Shown piece after piece: positions 52,979-62,246 of a stretch of 64,000 bases of DNA. Position numbers and translations under genes: made by a program. This DNA comes from Gordonia prachuapensis (lineage in GTDB: Bacteria; Actinomycetota; Actinomycetes; Mycobacteriales; Mycobacteriaceae): positions 62,001-126,000 of the forward strand of contig NZ_JAZDUE010000015.1 in assembly GCF_036350515.1 (NCBI RefSeq), read 5' to 3'. Position 1 is the first letter of the stretch. Each line of letters starts with the position of its first letter. The notes below the pieces were generated by a model, which had not been told where the DNA came from, did not search any database, and was given only the letters and a program-made list of their open reading frames with translations.

Positions 52979-53000
52979 GAACTAGAACAAGTTCTAGTTC
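52979..53000. promoter_or_regulatory. KstR-type operator, near-perfect palindrome
   Basis: GAACTAGAAC-AA-GTTCTAGTTC has exact 10-bp arms and contains the core TnnAACnnGTTnnA (52983-52996). It ends 18 bp before the next gene's ATG. This is the better of the two KstR boxes in the window. Confidence 0.8.
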
Positions 53001-53018
53001 ATCGTCTACGCTGTGGCC

Positions 53019-54494
53019 ATGGCAGGAGCGGAGATCCCGGAGACCATCGCGCTGGAGTCGGTGCCAGAGTTCTCCGACGACGTGGATGTGCTGGTCATCG
53101 GGTGTGGAATCGCCGGTGGGAGTGCCGCGGTCGAGGCGGCGGCAGCAGGCGCGAAGGTCCTCGTCCTCGAACGGGCGGCGGCGGCCGGCGGCACCACATG
53201 CATGGCGGGCGGACACTTCTACCTCGGCGGCGGGACGGCGGTCCAGCAGGCCACCGGCCACGACGACAGTCCCGAGGCGATGGAGAAGTACCTCACCGCG
53301 GTCTCGCGTGAACCCGAACCCGAGAAGATCCATGCGTACTGCGTCGACAGCGTCGAACACTTCAACTGGCTTGAGGCCCTCGGCTTCAGTTTCGAGCGCA
53401 GCTTCTACCCGGAGAAGGCGGTCATCCAGCCGCAGACGCAAGGGCTGATGTTCACCGGCAACGAGAAGGTGTGGCCGTTCAAGAACATCGCGACACCGGC
53501 GCCGCGTGGCCACAAGGTCCCCGTCCCAGGTGACACCGGCGGCGCGTCGATGGTCGTCGACCTGCTGGTCAAACGGCTCGCCGAACTCGGCGCCGAACTG
53601 CGGTACGAAACGGGTGCCCGGCAACTCGTCGTCGACGACACCGGACGGGTCGTCGGAGCCTCCTGGCGTCGACCGGGCGCGGACGGGGTGATCCGCGCAC
53701 GGTCGGTGATCATCGCCGCGGGTGGCTTTGTCATGAACGAACAGATGGTGGCCGAGCACGTCCCGCACGTGGCGGAGAAGCCGTTCACCCTCGGCAGCAC
53801 CTACGACGACGGGCTGGGCATCCGGCTCGGCGCATCGGTGGGTGCCGCGCTCAAACACATGGACCAGGCCTTCGTCACCGCGCCGATCTATCCGCCGAGC
53901 GTCCTGCTGACCGGCATCGTCGTCAACAAGAACGGCGACCGCTTCGTCGCGGAGGACTCGTACCATTCGCGCACCTCGGGTTTCGTGATGGATCAACCGG
54001 ATTCGGCCGCGTACCTGATCGTCGACGAAGCGCACATGCAGCGACCCGAGGTCCCGCTGATCAAGCTGATCGACGGATGGGAGACCGTCGCCGAGATGGA
54101 GTCGGACCTCGGCATCCCCGAGGGACGACTGCAGAAGACCCTCGCCGACTACAACGCCAACGCGGCGAACGGCGAGGACCCCGATTTCCACAAGGCCGCG
54201 GAGTTCCTGGCCCCGCAGGATCACGGACCGTGGGGTGCCTTCGACCTCAGTCTCGGCAAGGCGATGTACTCCTGCTTCACCATCGGCGGAATGGCGACGT
54301 CGCTCGATGCCGAGGTCCTCGCCGACGACGGCACCCCGATCACCGGCCTCTACGCCGCCGGCGCGTGCGCCGCGAACCTCGCGCAGGACGGCAAGGGCTA
54401 CGCCAGCGGCACCCAACTCGGCGAGGGGTCGTACTTCGGCCGGCGGGCCGGCCGGCACGCCGCATCTCGCGCGGAGGTTGTGACCGAAGGGTGA
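53019..54494 (+). CDS. FAD-binding ketosteroid dehydrogenase-like protein, KstR-boxed
   Basis: A 491-residue flavoprotein of the fumarate reductase/ketosteroid dehydrogenase group. The FAD site is VLVIGCGIAGGSAAVEA, GGTTCMAGGHFYLGGG follows, and the C-terminal GYASGTQLGEGSYFGRRAG closely resembles Delta4-(5alpha)-ketosteroid dehydrogenases of rhodococci. The KstR-type palindrome just upstream supports a steroid role. ATG 53019 or GTG 53013 could start it. Whether it acts on Delta1, Delta4 or another bond is not decidable here. Confidence 0.85.
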   Translation: MAGAEIPETIALESVPEFSDDVDVLVIGCGIAGGSAAVEAAAAGAKVLVLERAAAAGGTTCMAGGHFYLGGGTAVQQATGHDDSPEAMEKYLTAVSREPEPEKIHAYCVDSVEHFNWLEALGFSFERSFYPEKAVIQPQTQGLMFTGNEKVWPFKNIATPAPRGHKVPVPGDTGGASMVVDLLVKRLAELGAELRYETGARQLVVDDTGRVVGASWRRPGADGVIRARSVIIAAGGFVMNEQMVAEHVPHVAEKPFTLGSTYDDGLGIRLGASVGAALKHMDQAFVTAPIYPPSVLLTGIVVNKNGDRFVAEDSYHSRTSGFVMDQPDSAAYLIVDEAHMQRPEVPLIKLIDGWETVAEMESDLGIPEGRLQKTLADYNANAANGEDPDFHKAAEFLAPQDHGPWGAFDLSLGKAMYSCFTIGGMATSLDAEVLADDGTPITGLYAAGACAANLAQDGKGYASGTQLGEGSYFGRRAGRHAASRAEVVTEG

Positions 54495-54546
54495 CGTCCC
54501 GGCGGGACCGCCACCGGACACCGAATCGCTGCGGTATCAAGGGGAT

Positions 54547-56127
54547 ATGACCCCCGACGCCCGAACCCGCGGCCACACCCCGGCCGCCGCCCTCGCCGGT
54601 CTGGTCGCCGTCGGCGCCGGACTGGCGGTCGGGGAGTTGGTGGCAGCTCTGATCGATCCCGCCGCATCGCCGTACTTCGCCGTCGGTGCCGCCGTCGTCG
54701 ACCACGCGCCGACCGTCGGTCGCGAGTTCGCCATCGGCACATTCGGCACCGCCGACAAACCGGCGCTCTACATCGGGATGGGCGTGCTGATCGCGATCAT
54801 CGCCGCCGGTTGCGGCATCGCCGAACGCCGCCGTCCACCGCTCGGCTCGGTGATCATCGGGGTGTTCGGTGCGATCGGGGTGCTGGCCGCGCTCGACCGT
54901 CCCGATTCCCGCTGGACGTTCGTCCTTCCGTCGGTGCTCGGGGCGGCGGTGGCCGTCGTCGTGCTGCGGATGTTGCTCACCCTGCTCGATCCCACGGACC
55001 GAGAGGCCCCGGTCGGTGCCGACACGGTGAGCCCACCGGATGACGACGCGACCCGTTCGCAGGGCGTCGGCCGGCGGTTCGTGCTTGCCGCCGGTGGCGT
55101 CGCGGCGCTTGCCGTCGTCGTCGGCACGGTGGGGCGGCGGATGCTGGCCGACACCGCGCGCACGGTCGCCGACCGCACCCGCATCGTCCTGCCGACTCCG
55201 CGGTCCGCTGCGCCCCCCGTCCCGCCGGGCGCGGATCTCGACCTGCCGGGAGCGACGCCGTTCGTCACCGCCAACGACGACTTCTACCGGATCGACACGG
55301 CGCTGCAGGTCCCCAACCTCACCACCGACGACTGGTCGTTGCGCATCCACGGCCTCGTCGACAACGAGATCCGTATCGGGTGGGACGAACTGCTTGCGAT
55401 GCCCATGACCGAACGACTCGTCACGTTGACCTGTGTGTCCAACGATGTCGGCGGCGACCTCATCGACAACGCGCGCTGGTTGGGCGTACCGATGAAGACC
55501 TTGCTCGATCGAGCCGGGGTGCAGGCGGGTGCGGACATGCTGTTGTCCACCAGTTCGGACGGATGGACATGTGGCACACCGGTTTCCGCAGTCACCGACG
55601 GGCGTGACGCGCTGCTCGTCGTCGGCATGAACGGCGAACCGCTGCCGGTCGAACACGGCTTCCCGGTCCGGCAGGTGGTGCCGGGGCTGTACGGCTATGT
55701 GTCGGCGACGAAGTGGGTGGTCGACTGGGAGCTGACCCGGTTCGCGGACGCCGAGGCCTATTGGACGACACGTGGCTGGTCGGCGCTGGGGCCGATCAAA
55801 CTGGCGTCGCGCATCGATCGGCCGACGGATTCGCGGCAGTCGGAGGGCGAGATCGTCCTGGCCGGGACGGCGTGGGCCCAGCACACCGGTGTCGCCGCCG
55901 TCGACGTCCGCATCGACGAAGGGCCTTGGCAGCCTGCGGAACTCGCCACCGAGTATTCGGTCGACACCTGGCGGCAATGGCGCTACGTGTGGTCGGCGAC
56001 GCCGGGCGAACACACCGTCGAATGCCGGGCGACCGATCAGAACGGCCAGCAGCAGGTCGAGGCCTACGCCGCCCCGATCCCCGACGGTGCGACCGGACTC
56101 GACTCCCGGATCTACACCATCGACTGA
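54547..56127 (+). CDS. Membrane-bound molybdopterin oxidoreductase (sulfite oxidase/YedY fold)
   Basis: A 526-residue protein with four N-terminal membrane helices (residues 10-155), a fifth hydrophobic segment near 180-195, then a periplasm-side Moco domain. The molybdenum-ligand Cys is residue 296 in TLTCVSND, and GGDLIDNARWLGVPMKTLL is typical. The C-terminal domain (about 420-526) has the Mo-co dimerisation fold. It should oxidise or reduce a small sulfur or nitrogen compound. No haem subunit gene is adjacent. Confidence 0.9.
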   Translation: MTPDARTRGHTPAAALAGLVAVGAGLAVGELVAALIDPAASPYFAVGAAVVDHAPTVGREFAIGTFGTADKPALYIGMGVLIAIIAAGCGIAERRRPPLGSVIIGVFGAIGVLAALDRPDSRWTFVLPSVLGAAVAVVVLRMLLTLLDPTDREAPVGADTVSPPDDDATRSQGVGRRFVLAAGGVAALAVVVGTVGRRMLADTARTVADRTRIVLPTPRSAAPPVPPGADLDLPGATPFVTANDDFYRIDTALQVPNLTTDDWSLRIHGLVDNEIRIGWDELLAMPMTERLVTLTCVSNDVGGDLIDNARWLGVPMKTLLDRAGVQAGADMLLSTSSDGWTCGTPVSAVTDGRDALLVVGMNGEPLPVEHGFPVRQVVPGLYGYVSATKWVVDWELTRFADAEAYWTTRGWSALGPIKLASRIDRPTDSRQSEGEIVLAGTAWAQHTGVAAVDVRIDEGPWQPAELATEYSVDTWRQWRYVWSATPGEHTVECRATDQNGQQQVEAYAAPIPDGATGLDSRIYTID

Positions 56128-56293
56128 ACGCTCGACCAAAGCGCTGCCGACCTTGCGTCGCGCCGATACACTTCTGCGAATTCGACCGGGCGGGGCCGAC
56201 CGAAACAGGTCGCGGCGGATAACGATCCAGCCGGCGACATCGATACGGGAGGGAAAGCCGGGCGACGTCCGGCTCGGCGGAGGGGACGGTCGC

Positions 56294-57823
56294 ATGGCGG
56301 CATCCGGCACGGCATCAGCAACGAACTCGGGGTCGATGACCCGGATCAGGCGGACGGGCAGGACGGCCGCGTTGGCGGTGCTGCCTCTCGTGGCCGTGCT
56401 CGGGGTCGCCCTGTCGGGGACGCCGTCAGCTGCTGCCGCGGCGGAGAGTGAGCCGGAATCGCCGGTGGTCATCACCGATCCGACGACGTGGTATCCGCAG
56501 ATCGTGCGCTCGAAACCGACGTGGCTCCCGGCCGATCTCGGTCAGAACACGACCGTCATCCTCGTTCCCGGAAGCGGCGACCGTGAATCGGTCGGGCAAC
56601 GGGTGCGCACTGCGGGCATCGGCTTCTACGACGACCCGGCCACCGGCGAGTCGTACGAACCGACGATCGTCCCGGTCGTCTACCCAGCCGCGATCGGCTT
56701 CCGGCTCTTCGGCCGCGTCGTGTCCGTCAACGACACCGGCGTCACCTACAACGACTCGGTGGATGCGGGAACGATTGCGGGCGTCGACGACGCGCTCCGC
56801 GCGTGGGACGAGCGCGGCCGAACCGGGACCATCCTCGTGAACGGCTATTCGCAGAGCGGACCGGTTGCGATGAACATCGCCTACGAACTGCATCGCGCCT
56901 ATGCCGCGGGAGACCCCGACGCGATCCCGGACGAGAACATCATCGTGGTCATCGGCGGCGACACCCGGTTCCCGCACACCGGGATCGAGACGGTCGTGCC
57001 CAGCTTCATCCCCGGGATCTACACCAACGGCGAACGTGACCCGGAGAGCACCGGCGACATCGAGGTCATCTCCTACTGCGTGCGCGGCGACTACATCTGC
57101 GGTCTCGGCAATCCCCTCGCCCACCCGTTCGAGACGATCTTCTACCTGCTTCCCGGAACGATCGTGCACGCGGTTCTCGGTGACCGGGTCAACCAGTACG
57201 AGGTCGTCGACGAGTGGGAGGACGGCAACACGACCTACGTCGTCCTCGACGGCGGAAACCCCTGGGGCATGATGCTGCGGGCGTTCGGTGTCCCGGTACC
57301 GACCGAGGTCGACGACGTGCTGAGCGCACTGGTCGAGGTCCCGATGCCGGGCCGCGAGAGCACGTTGCGCGGATATCCGATCCCGACACCGCGGGACGTG
57401 CAGGTGTGGCTCTACGAGCAGCTCGGCGCGACCGTGCCGGTCACCGATCCCGACGTCCTCGACGCGCGTGCGGAGGATTCGGATTCGGCCGAGGATCCAG
57501 GGCCGGCCTCCGCGACGAATGGCGTCAACGCTGCGGCGACATCGAGCACCGCCTCGACACCGAGTGCGGCGCCCACCTCGACGGCGACGCCGACGACGAC
57601 GGAACCCACGACCCCGGACACGACGAGCGACGAGGTATCACCAGAGCCCGGACGACCCGATGAGGCGGACGGAGCGACATCCGCGACGAGCTCGGAGCCC
57701 ACGGCGGTTCCGACCCCCGACGAATCCGATCCCGCCGACGAATCCGATCCCGCCGACGAATCCGATCCCGCCGACGAGGACACCGAGGGTGGGACCACCT
57801 CTGGCAGCGCCCCTGGACAGTAG
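56294..57823 (+). CDS. Secreted PE-PPE domain serine hydrolase
   Basis: A 509-residue protein: basic N-terminus and signal segment (AALAVLPLVAVLGVALSG, ending near residue 50), an alpha/beta-hydrolase domain of the PE-PPE type with nucleophile Ser 186 in GYSQSG, and a disordered Thr/Pro/Asp tail of about 120 residues with the SDPADE repeat. It lacks the PE or PPE helical N-domain of mycobacterial relatives. GGAGGGG precedes ATG 56294. It may be an envelope esterase; the substrate is unknown. Confidence 0.88.
   Translation: MAASGTASATNSGSMTRIRRTGRTAALAVLPLVAVLGVALSGTPSAAAAAESEPESPVVITDPTTWYPQIVRSKPTWLPADLGQNTTVILVPGSGDRESVGQRVRTAGIGFYDDPATGESYEPTIVPVVYPAAIGFRLFGRVVSVNDTGVTYNDSVDAGTIAGVDDALRAWDERGRTGTILVNGYSQSGPVAMNIAYELHRAYAAGDPDAIPDENIIVVIGGDTRFPHTGIETVVPSFIPGIYTNGERDPESTGDIEVISYCVRGDYICGLGNPLAHPFETIFYLLPGTIVHAVLGDRVNQYEVVDEWEDGNTTYVVLDGGNPWGMMLRAFGVPVPTEVDDVLSALVEVPMPGRESTLRGYPIPTPRDVQVWLYEQLGATVPVTDPDVLDARAEDSDSAEDPGPASATNGVNAAATSSTASTPSAAPTSTATPTTTEPTTPDTTSDEVSPEPGRPDEADGATSATSSEPTAVPTPDESDPADESDPADESDPADEDTEGGTTSGSAPGQ
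57721..57774 (+). repeat. Three exact 18-bp tandem repeats in the hydrolase tail
   Basis: CGAATCCGATCCCGCCGA occurs three times head to tail and encodes repeated Asp-Glu-Ser-Asp-Pro-Ala. Being a multiple of three, copy number can change without shifting the frame. Confidence 0.95.
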
Positions 57824-58057
57824 ACCGGACAGATGTCCATTTCTCATAGAACGTGTTCCGTCAAGGGTTGAGTGACCAATCCGACTGATCGGACCCTTGC
57901 GCGTGACCTCGTGCTATGTTCGTCGCACGTTTTTTCTGTGAGCCGGGTGACAATGCACTGCTCCCGGCGCATCGCAACCGCGATCCGAATGCGATGTGGG
58001 GCGACCGCCGCGTCCGGTCAGCCAAGTGTGAACTGTCCGAAACCAAAGGTGAGATCT

Positions 58058-59146
58058 ATGAGTGTGGGTGTCGTGCGCGAGTCCGCCGCGGGCGAGCGCC
58101 GTGTGGCGCTGGTCCCGAAGGTGGTGGGCACGCTGGTCGGCAAGGGTGTCCCGGTGATCGTGGAATCGGGTGCCGGTCTGGAGGCTTTGATCCCAGACGA
58201 ACAATACGTGGACGCGGGTGCGACGATCGGCGACCCGTATTCGGCCGACGTCGTGGTGCGGGTCGCTCCGCCGTCGGATGCCGAGATCGGGAAGTTGCGC
58301 AGCGGGCAGAAACTCATCGGATTCCTCGCGCCGCGCAACGCCGACAACCAGATCGACGCGCTGAAGTCGGCGGGAGTCGAGGCGTACGCGGTCGAGGCCA
58401 TTCCGCGGATCTCCCGCGCACAGGTGATGGACGCGCTCAGTTCGCAGGCCAACGTCGCCGGCTACAAGGCGGTCATCTCCGCGGCGGATCTGTCGACCCG
58501 GTTCTTCCCGATGCTGACCACGGCGGCCGGCACGGTCAAGCCGGCGACGGTGTTGGTGTTGGGTGTCGGAGTCGCCGGACTCCAGGCGTTGGCCACCGCC
58601 AAGCGTCTGGGCGGCCGCACCACGGGATACGACGTGCGGCCCGAGGTGGCCGAGCAGGTGCGGTCGGTGGGTGCCCAGTGGCTCGACCTCGGCATCGACG
58701 CCGCCGGCGAAGGCGGCTACGCCCGTGAACTCACCGACGACGAGCGCGCCAAGCAGCAGCAGGCCCTCGAGGACGCCATCAAGAGCTTCGACGTGGTGAT
58801 CACCACCGCGCTGGTGCCGGGTCGACCCGCGCCGCGCCTGGTGACGGCTGCCGCGGTCGAAGGGATGAAGGCCGGCAGCGTGGTCGTCGACCTCGCGGGC
58901 GAGACCGGCGGAAACTGCGAACTGACCGAACCCGGGCAGACCGTCGTCAAACACGACGTGACCATCACGTCGCCGCTCAACCTGCCGGCGACGATGCCCG
59001 AGCACGCCAGTGAGCTGTATTCGAAGAACCTGCTCGCACTCATCGAGCTGATGCTCGACGACAACGGTGCGATCACACCGGATTTCGACGACGAGGTGGT
59101 CGCCGCGTCGTGCGTCACCCGCAGCGACGAGGAGGTGTCGGCCTGA
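58058..59146 (+). CDS. pntAA: NAD(P) transhydrogenase subunit alpha, part 1
   Basis: A 362-residue NAD(H)-binding domain I of proton-translocating transhydrogenase. RESAAGERRVALVPKVV at the N-terminus, VLVLGVGVAGLQALATAKRLG for NAD binding, and RPAPRLVT plus DLAGETGGNCE are diagnostic. In this split form the membrane part is a separate gene. AAAGGTGAG precedes ATG 58058. Its stop overlaps the start of pntAB. Upstream is a 234-bp gap with only a near-match to a KstR core at 57847. Confidence 0.95.
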   Translation: MSVGVVRESAAGERRVALVPKVVGTLVGKGVPVIVESGAGLEALIPDEQYVDAGATIGDPYSADVVVRVAPPSDAEIGKLRSGQKLIGFLAPRNADNQIDALKSAGVEAYAVEAIPRISRAQVMDALSSQANVAGYKAVISAADLSTRFFPMLTTAAGTVKPATVLVLGVGVAGLQALATAKRLGGRTTGYDVRPEVAEQVRSVGAQWLDLGIDAAGEGGYARELTDDERAKQQQALEDAIKSFDVVITTALVPGRPAPRLVTAAAVEGMKAGSVVVDLAGETGGNCELTEPGQTVVKHDVTITSPLNLPATMPEHASELYSKNLLALIELMLDDNGAITPDFDDEVVAASCVTRSDEEVSA

Positions 59147-59451
59147 TGTACACCGGACTGCTGGCGAACATCGCGATCCTGGTTCTGGCCGGGTTCGTGG
59201 GCTTCGCCGTCATCTCCAAGGTGCCCAACACCTTGCACACCCCGCTGATGTCGGGCACCAACGCCATCCACGGCATCGTGGTGCTCGGCGCGCTGGTCGT
59301 GCTGGGCAAACTGCCCGCCGACGCCAACTGGGGTGTTCGGATCATCGCGTTCGTCGCCTTGGTGTTCGGCACCCTCAACGTGATCGGCGGCTTCGCCGTC
59401 ACCGACCGGATGCTGGGCATGTTCAAGGGTAAGAAGGAGGTCGCCAAGTGA
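59146..59451 (+). CDS. pntAB: NAD(P) transhydrogenase subunit alpha, part 2
   Basis: A 101-residue membrane protein with three hydrophobic helices, matching the short domain II fragment that is fused to PntA in E. coli. KVPNTLHTPLMSGTNAIHGI is the signature. GGAGGTGTCGGCCTG precedes the ATG, which shares its A with the pntAA stop. Its own stop overlaps pntB. Confidence 0.95.
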   Translation: MYTGLLANIAILVLAGFVGFAVISKVPNTLHTPLMSGTNAIHGIVVLGALVVLGKLPADANWGVRIIAFVALVFGTLNVIGGFAVTDRMLGMFKGKKEVAK

Positions 59452-60977
59452 CCGCGCACCTGGTGCTGGCGGCGGACGCCCACACCCCGAGCCAGGGCAT
59501 CTCCTATCTGGTGATGGCCCTCTACATCGTCTCGTTCTCCCTGTTCATCTACGGTCTGATGGGTCTGACCGGACCGAAGACCGCGGTGCGCGGCAACTGG
59601 ATCGCGGCCGTCGGTATGGGGCTGGCCGTGGCGGCGACGCTGCTCTACGTCTACAACGAAGGTGCCGTCGGGGACGACGGACACTCCACCGTCGGGGTTC
59701 CGGCGATCAACTGGATTCTGATCGTCATCGGTCTGGTTCTCGGTGTGGTACTGGGTATTCCGCCCGCCCTGAGGACCAAGATGACGGCGATGCCGCAGCT
59801 GGTCGCGCTGTTCAACGGCGTCGGCGGCGGCACGGTGGCGCTGATCGCATGGGCAGAATTCCTGGAGACCTCCGGGTTCTCGGTGTTCCACAACACCGAA
59901 CCCGCCTCGCCGCTGGTGATCGGTTCGCTGATCGCGGCGATCATCGGGTCGATCTCCTTCTGGGGATCGCTGGTCGCGTTCTCCAAATTGCAGGACATCG
60001 TGCCCAAGGGCGTGGAGAAGGCCTTCGTCGGCAACGCGCGGCTGTTCCAGCTGGCCAACATGGTGCTGCTGGTGGTGGCGCTCGGGATCGCGATCTACCT
60101 CGGTGTCGACGCCGCGAACGGCGGCGGCGCCAGCGGATGGTGGATGGTCGGCCTGCTGGTCGCGGCCGGTGTGATGGGACTCTTCGTGGTCTTCCCGATC
60201 GGCGGCGCCGATATGCCGGTGGTCATCTCATTGCTCAACGCGATGACCGGATTGTCGGCCGCCGCAGCGGGTATCGCGCTGGACAACACCGCGCTGATCG
60301 TCGCCGGCATGATCGTCGGCGCGTCGGGCTCGATCCTGACGAACCTGATGGCCAAGGCGATGAACCGGTCCATCCCGGCGATCGTGTTCGGCTCCTTCGG
60401 TGGCGGCGACGACGCCGCGGCCGGTGGTCCCGGCGCCGCGGGCGGAACCGTCAAGGCCACCTCGGCCGCCGACGCCGCCATCCAGATGGCGTACGCGAAT
60501 CAGGTGATCGTCGTTCCCGGTTACGGTCTGGCCGTCGCACAGGCGCAGCACGCCGTCAAGGAGATGGCCGCTCTGCTGGAAGGGAAGGGCGTCGAGGTCA
60601 AGTACGCCATCCACCCGGTCGCCGGCCGGATGCCCGGCCACATGAACGTGCTGCTCGCCGAGGCCGACGTCGAGTACGACGCGATGAAGGAGATGGACGA
60701 CATCAACGGTGAGTTCAACCGCACCGACGTCGCCATCGTCATCGGCGCCAACGACGTCACCAACCCGGCGGCACGCAACGACCCGAGCTCGCCGATCCAC
60801 GGCATGCCGATCCTCAACGTCGACGAAGCGCGGTCAACGATCGTGCTCAAGCGGTCGATGAGCTCCGGCTACGCCGGCATCGAGAACCCGCTGTTCTTTG
60901 CCGACGGCACCTCGATGCTCTTCGGCGACGCGAAGAAGAGTGTCGACAGCGTCATCGAGGAGCTCAAGGCGCTGTAG
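59448..60977 (+). CDS. pntB: NAD(P) transhydrogenase subunit beta
   Basis: A 509-residue protein with nine or so N-terminal membrane helices and the C-terminal NADP(H)-binding domain III (VIVVPGYGLAVAQAQHAVKEM, GRMPGHMNVLLAEA, NDVTNPAA and GYAGIENPLFF). It completes the proton-driven transhydrogenase that makes NADPH. GTG 59448 overlaps the pntAB stop. A long hairpin follows. Confidence 0.96.
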   Translation: MTAHLVLAADAHTPSQGISYLVMALYIVSFSLFIYGLMGLTGPKTAVRGNWIAAVGMGLAVAATLLYVYNEGAVGDDGHSTVGVPAINWILIVIGLVLGVVLGIPPALRTKMTAMPQLVALFNGVGGGTVALIAWAEFLETSGFSVFHNTEPASPLVIGSLIAAIIGSISFWGSLVAFSKLQDIVPKGVEKAFVGNARLFQLANMVLLVVALGIAIYLGVDAANGGGASGWWMVGLLVAAGVMGLFVVFPIGGADMPVVISLLNAMTGLSAAAAGIALDNTALIVAGMIVGASGSILTNLMAKAMNRSIPAIVFGSFGGGDDAAAGGPGAAGGTVKATSAADAAIQMAYANQVIVVPGYGLAVAQAQHAVKEMAALLEGKGVEVKYAIHPVAGRMPGHMNVLLAEADVEYDAMKEMDDINGEFNRTDVAIVIGANDVTNPAARNDPSSPIHGMPILNVDEARSTIVLKRSMSSGYAGIENPLFFADGTSMLFGDAKKSVDSVIEELKAL

Positions 60978-61001
60978 GCGCGCTCTCGCAAGGTTCTCGG
61001 T

Positions 61002-61067
61002 TCTTCCCCCAGGTCTCGCTTCGTCGGCCGGCTGCAGTCGGCCGAAGAAGCAAGACCTGGGGGAAGA
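61002..61067. terminator. Very long hairpin after pntB
   Basis: Arms TCTTCCCCCAGGTCT (61002-61016) and AGACCTGGGGGAAGA (61053-61067) pair exactly, and the stem continues inward through GCTTC and CGGCCG with two mismatches to an 8-base loop. About 29 base pairs in all, 25 bp after the pntB stop. It can end transcription, though its size is more like a repeat element. Confidence 0.85.
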
Positions 61068-61171
61068 GTCGTTTTCGGGTGGGGCGGCGACGATGGGGTC
61101 AGGAATCGAGAAGCGTGGTCCGAGGGGGCTCACTACCGTGGGTGGTAGTACGCCCGGTGAAGGAGGAGACG

Positions 61172-61594
61172 ATGTCACTGTCCTTGTGGTTCCAGCGAAA
61201 GATGAACGCGTACACCACCGGCAAGCTGCGGCGAAAGGGCAAGCCGCAGATGATGGGTATGGACATGCTCATCCTGCACACCACCGGGCGCAGGAGCGGA
61301 GCAGCGCGCGAGACCCCGATCTCCTGGTTCGCCGCGGAGAACGGCGCGCGGTTGCTGGTCGCATCGGGAGGCGGCAAGCGCAACCCCGACTGGTACGCGA
61401 ATCTGATGGCACATCCGGAGTCCGCGGAAATCGAACTGCCCGACGGTAAGAAGGAGGCCGTGACGCCGGTGCTGCTCGACGGCGCCGACCGCGATCACGC
61501 GTGGCAGCGCATCACCGACGAACAGCCGCGCTACGCCAAGTACGCAGCGAAGTCCGATCGCGAATACCCGCTGGTCAAACTGGTTTCTCGCTGA
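61172..61594 (+). CDS. F420-dependent nitroreductase-type (Ddn family) protein
   Basis: A 140-residue split-barrel protein. ILHTTGRRSGAARETPISWF and LVASGGGKRNPDWYANLMA are the core blocks of the deazaflavin-dependent nitroreductase family (Ddn in M. tuberculosis), which use F420H2 to reduce quinones or nitro compounds. AAGGAGGAGACG precedes ATG 61172. The substrate is unknown. Confidence 0.92.
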   Translation: MSLSLWFQRKMNAYTTGKLRRKGKPQMMGMDMLILHTTGRRSGAARETPISWFAAENGARLLVASGGGKRNPDWYANLMAHPESAEIELPDGKKEAVTPVLLDGADRDHAWQRITDEQPRYAKYAAKSDREYPLVKLVSR

Positions 61595-61674
61595 CCTTCG
61601 GGGGTGGGCGATGAGTTTCTCCGCGAGCGGTGGTCTATCCCGGCAGAACCACCCACACTCACCCGGAGGACATC

Positions 61675-62106
61675 ATGACCACATCAACCACCACCAGCGC
61701 CCCCACCACCGACGCGCAGACCGGTTCCCGGAACTGGAGGCACACAACGGGAGTCGTGCTCAGCGTGCTGCTCGGCGCCTTCCTGGCGTTCGACATCGTC
61801 GGCAAGCTGACCCAGCCGGAATCGGTGATCGAGGGGACCGCCGAACTGGGGTTCCCGATCGACCAGACCTATGTCATGGCGATCGCACTGGCCGCTTGCC
61901 TTGTCGCGTATGCGATCCCGCGTACCGCCGTGCTCGGCGCGATCGGTCTGACCGCCTACTTCGGCGGAGCGGTGACCGCGCACATGCGGGTCGAGGACCC
62001 GTTGCTGGACCACACGCTGTTCCCGGTGTACTTCGGCATCCTCGTCTGGGCCGCACTGGCTCTGCGTCGTCCGGAACTGTTGAAGGTGGCGGGAATACGG
62101 CGTTGA
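61675..62106 (+). CDS. DoxX-like membrane protein
   Basis: A 143-residue protein with a Thr/Ser-rich N-terminus of about 25 residues and four membrane helices. LLGAFLAFDIVGKLTQPESVIEG and GFPIDQTYVMAIALAACLVAYAIP fit the DoxX-like (DUF4870/DoxX_2) family. CGGAGGACATC precedes ATG 61675. Function unknown. A hairpin follows 16 bp after the stop. Confidence 0.88.
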   Translation: MTTSTTTSAPTTDAQTGSRNWRHTTGVVLSVLLGAFLAFDIVGKLTQPESVIEGTAELGFPIDQTYVMAIALAACLVAYAIPRTAVLGAIGLTAYFGGAVTAHMRVEDPLLDHTLFPVYFGILVWAALALRRPELLKVAGIRR

Positions 62107-62122
62107 TCCGCCACTCACACCT

Positions 62123-62158
62123 CTCGCTCGCGCTCATCTATGGATGAGCGCGAACGAG
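62123..62158. terminator. Hairpin terminator after the DoxX-like gene
   Basis: CTCGCTCGCGCTCAT (62123-62137) pairs with ATGAGCGCGAACGAG (62144-62158) with one mismatch around CTATGG. It lies 16 bp after the DoxX-like stop codon. Confidence 0.75.
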
Positions 62159-62246
62159 TCGTGTGAGCGGTCACGGCCCTCGGGTGTTATCCATCTGGGA
62201 CCGGACGGGTGCGGCGTCGTTGCCGAACCGCCGTACTGTTACGCAA

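Noticed and set aside
54340..56475. A 711-residue minus-strand reading frame opposite the molybdenum enzyme
   Set aside because: It is antisense to a well-supported gene and consists of low-complexity Arg/Asp/Gly sequence.
57847..57860. A third KstR box before the transhydrogenase operon
   Set aside because: TAGAACGTGTTCCG misses the last fixed base of the core and lies 198 bp from the start codon; too weak to list as a site.
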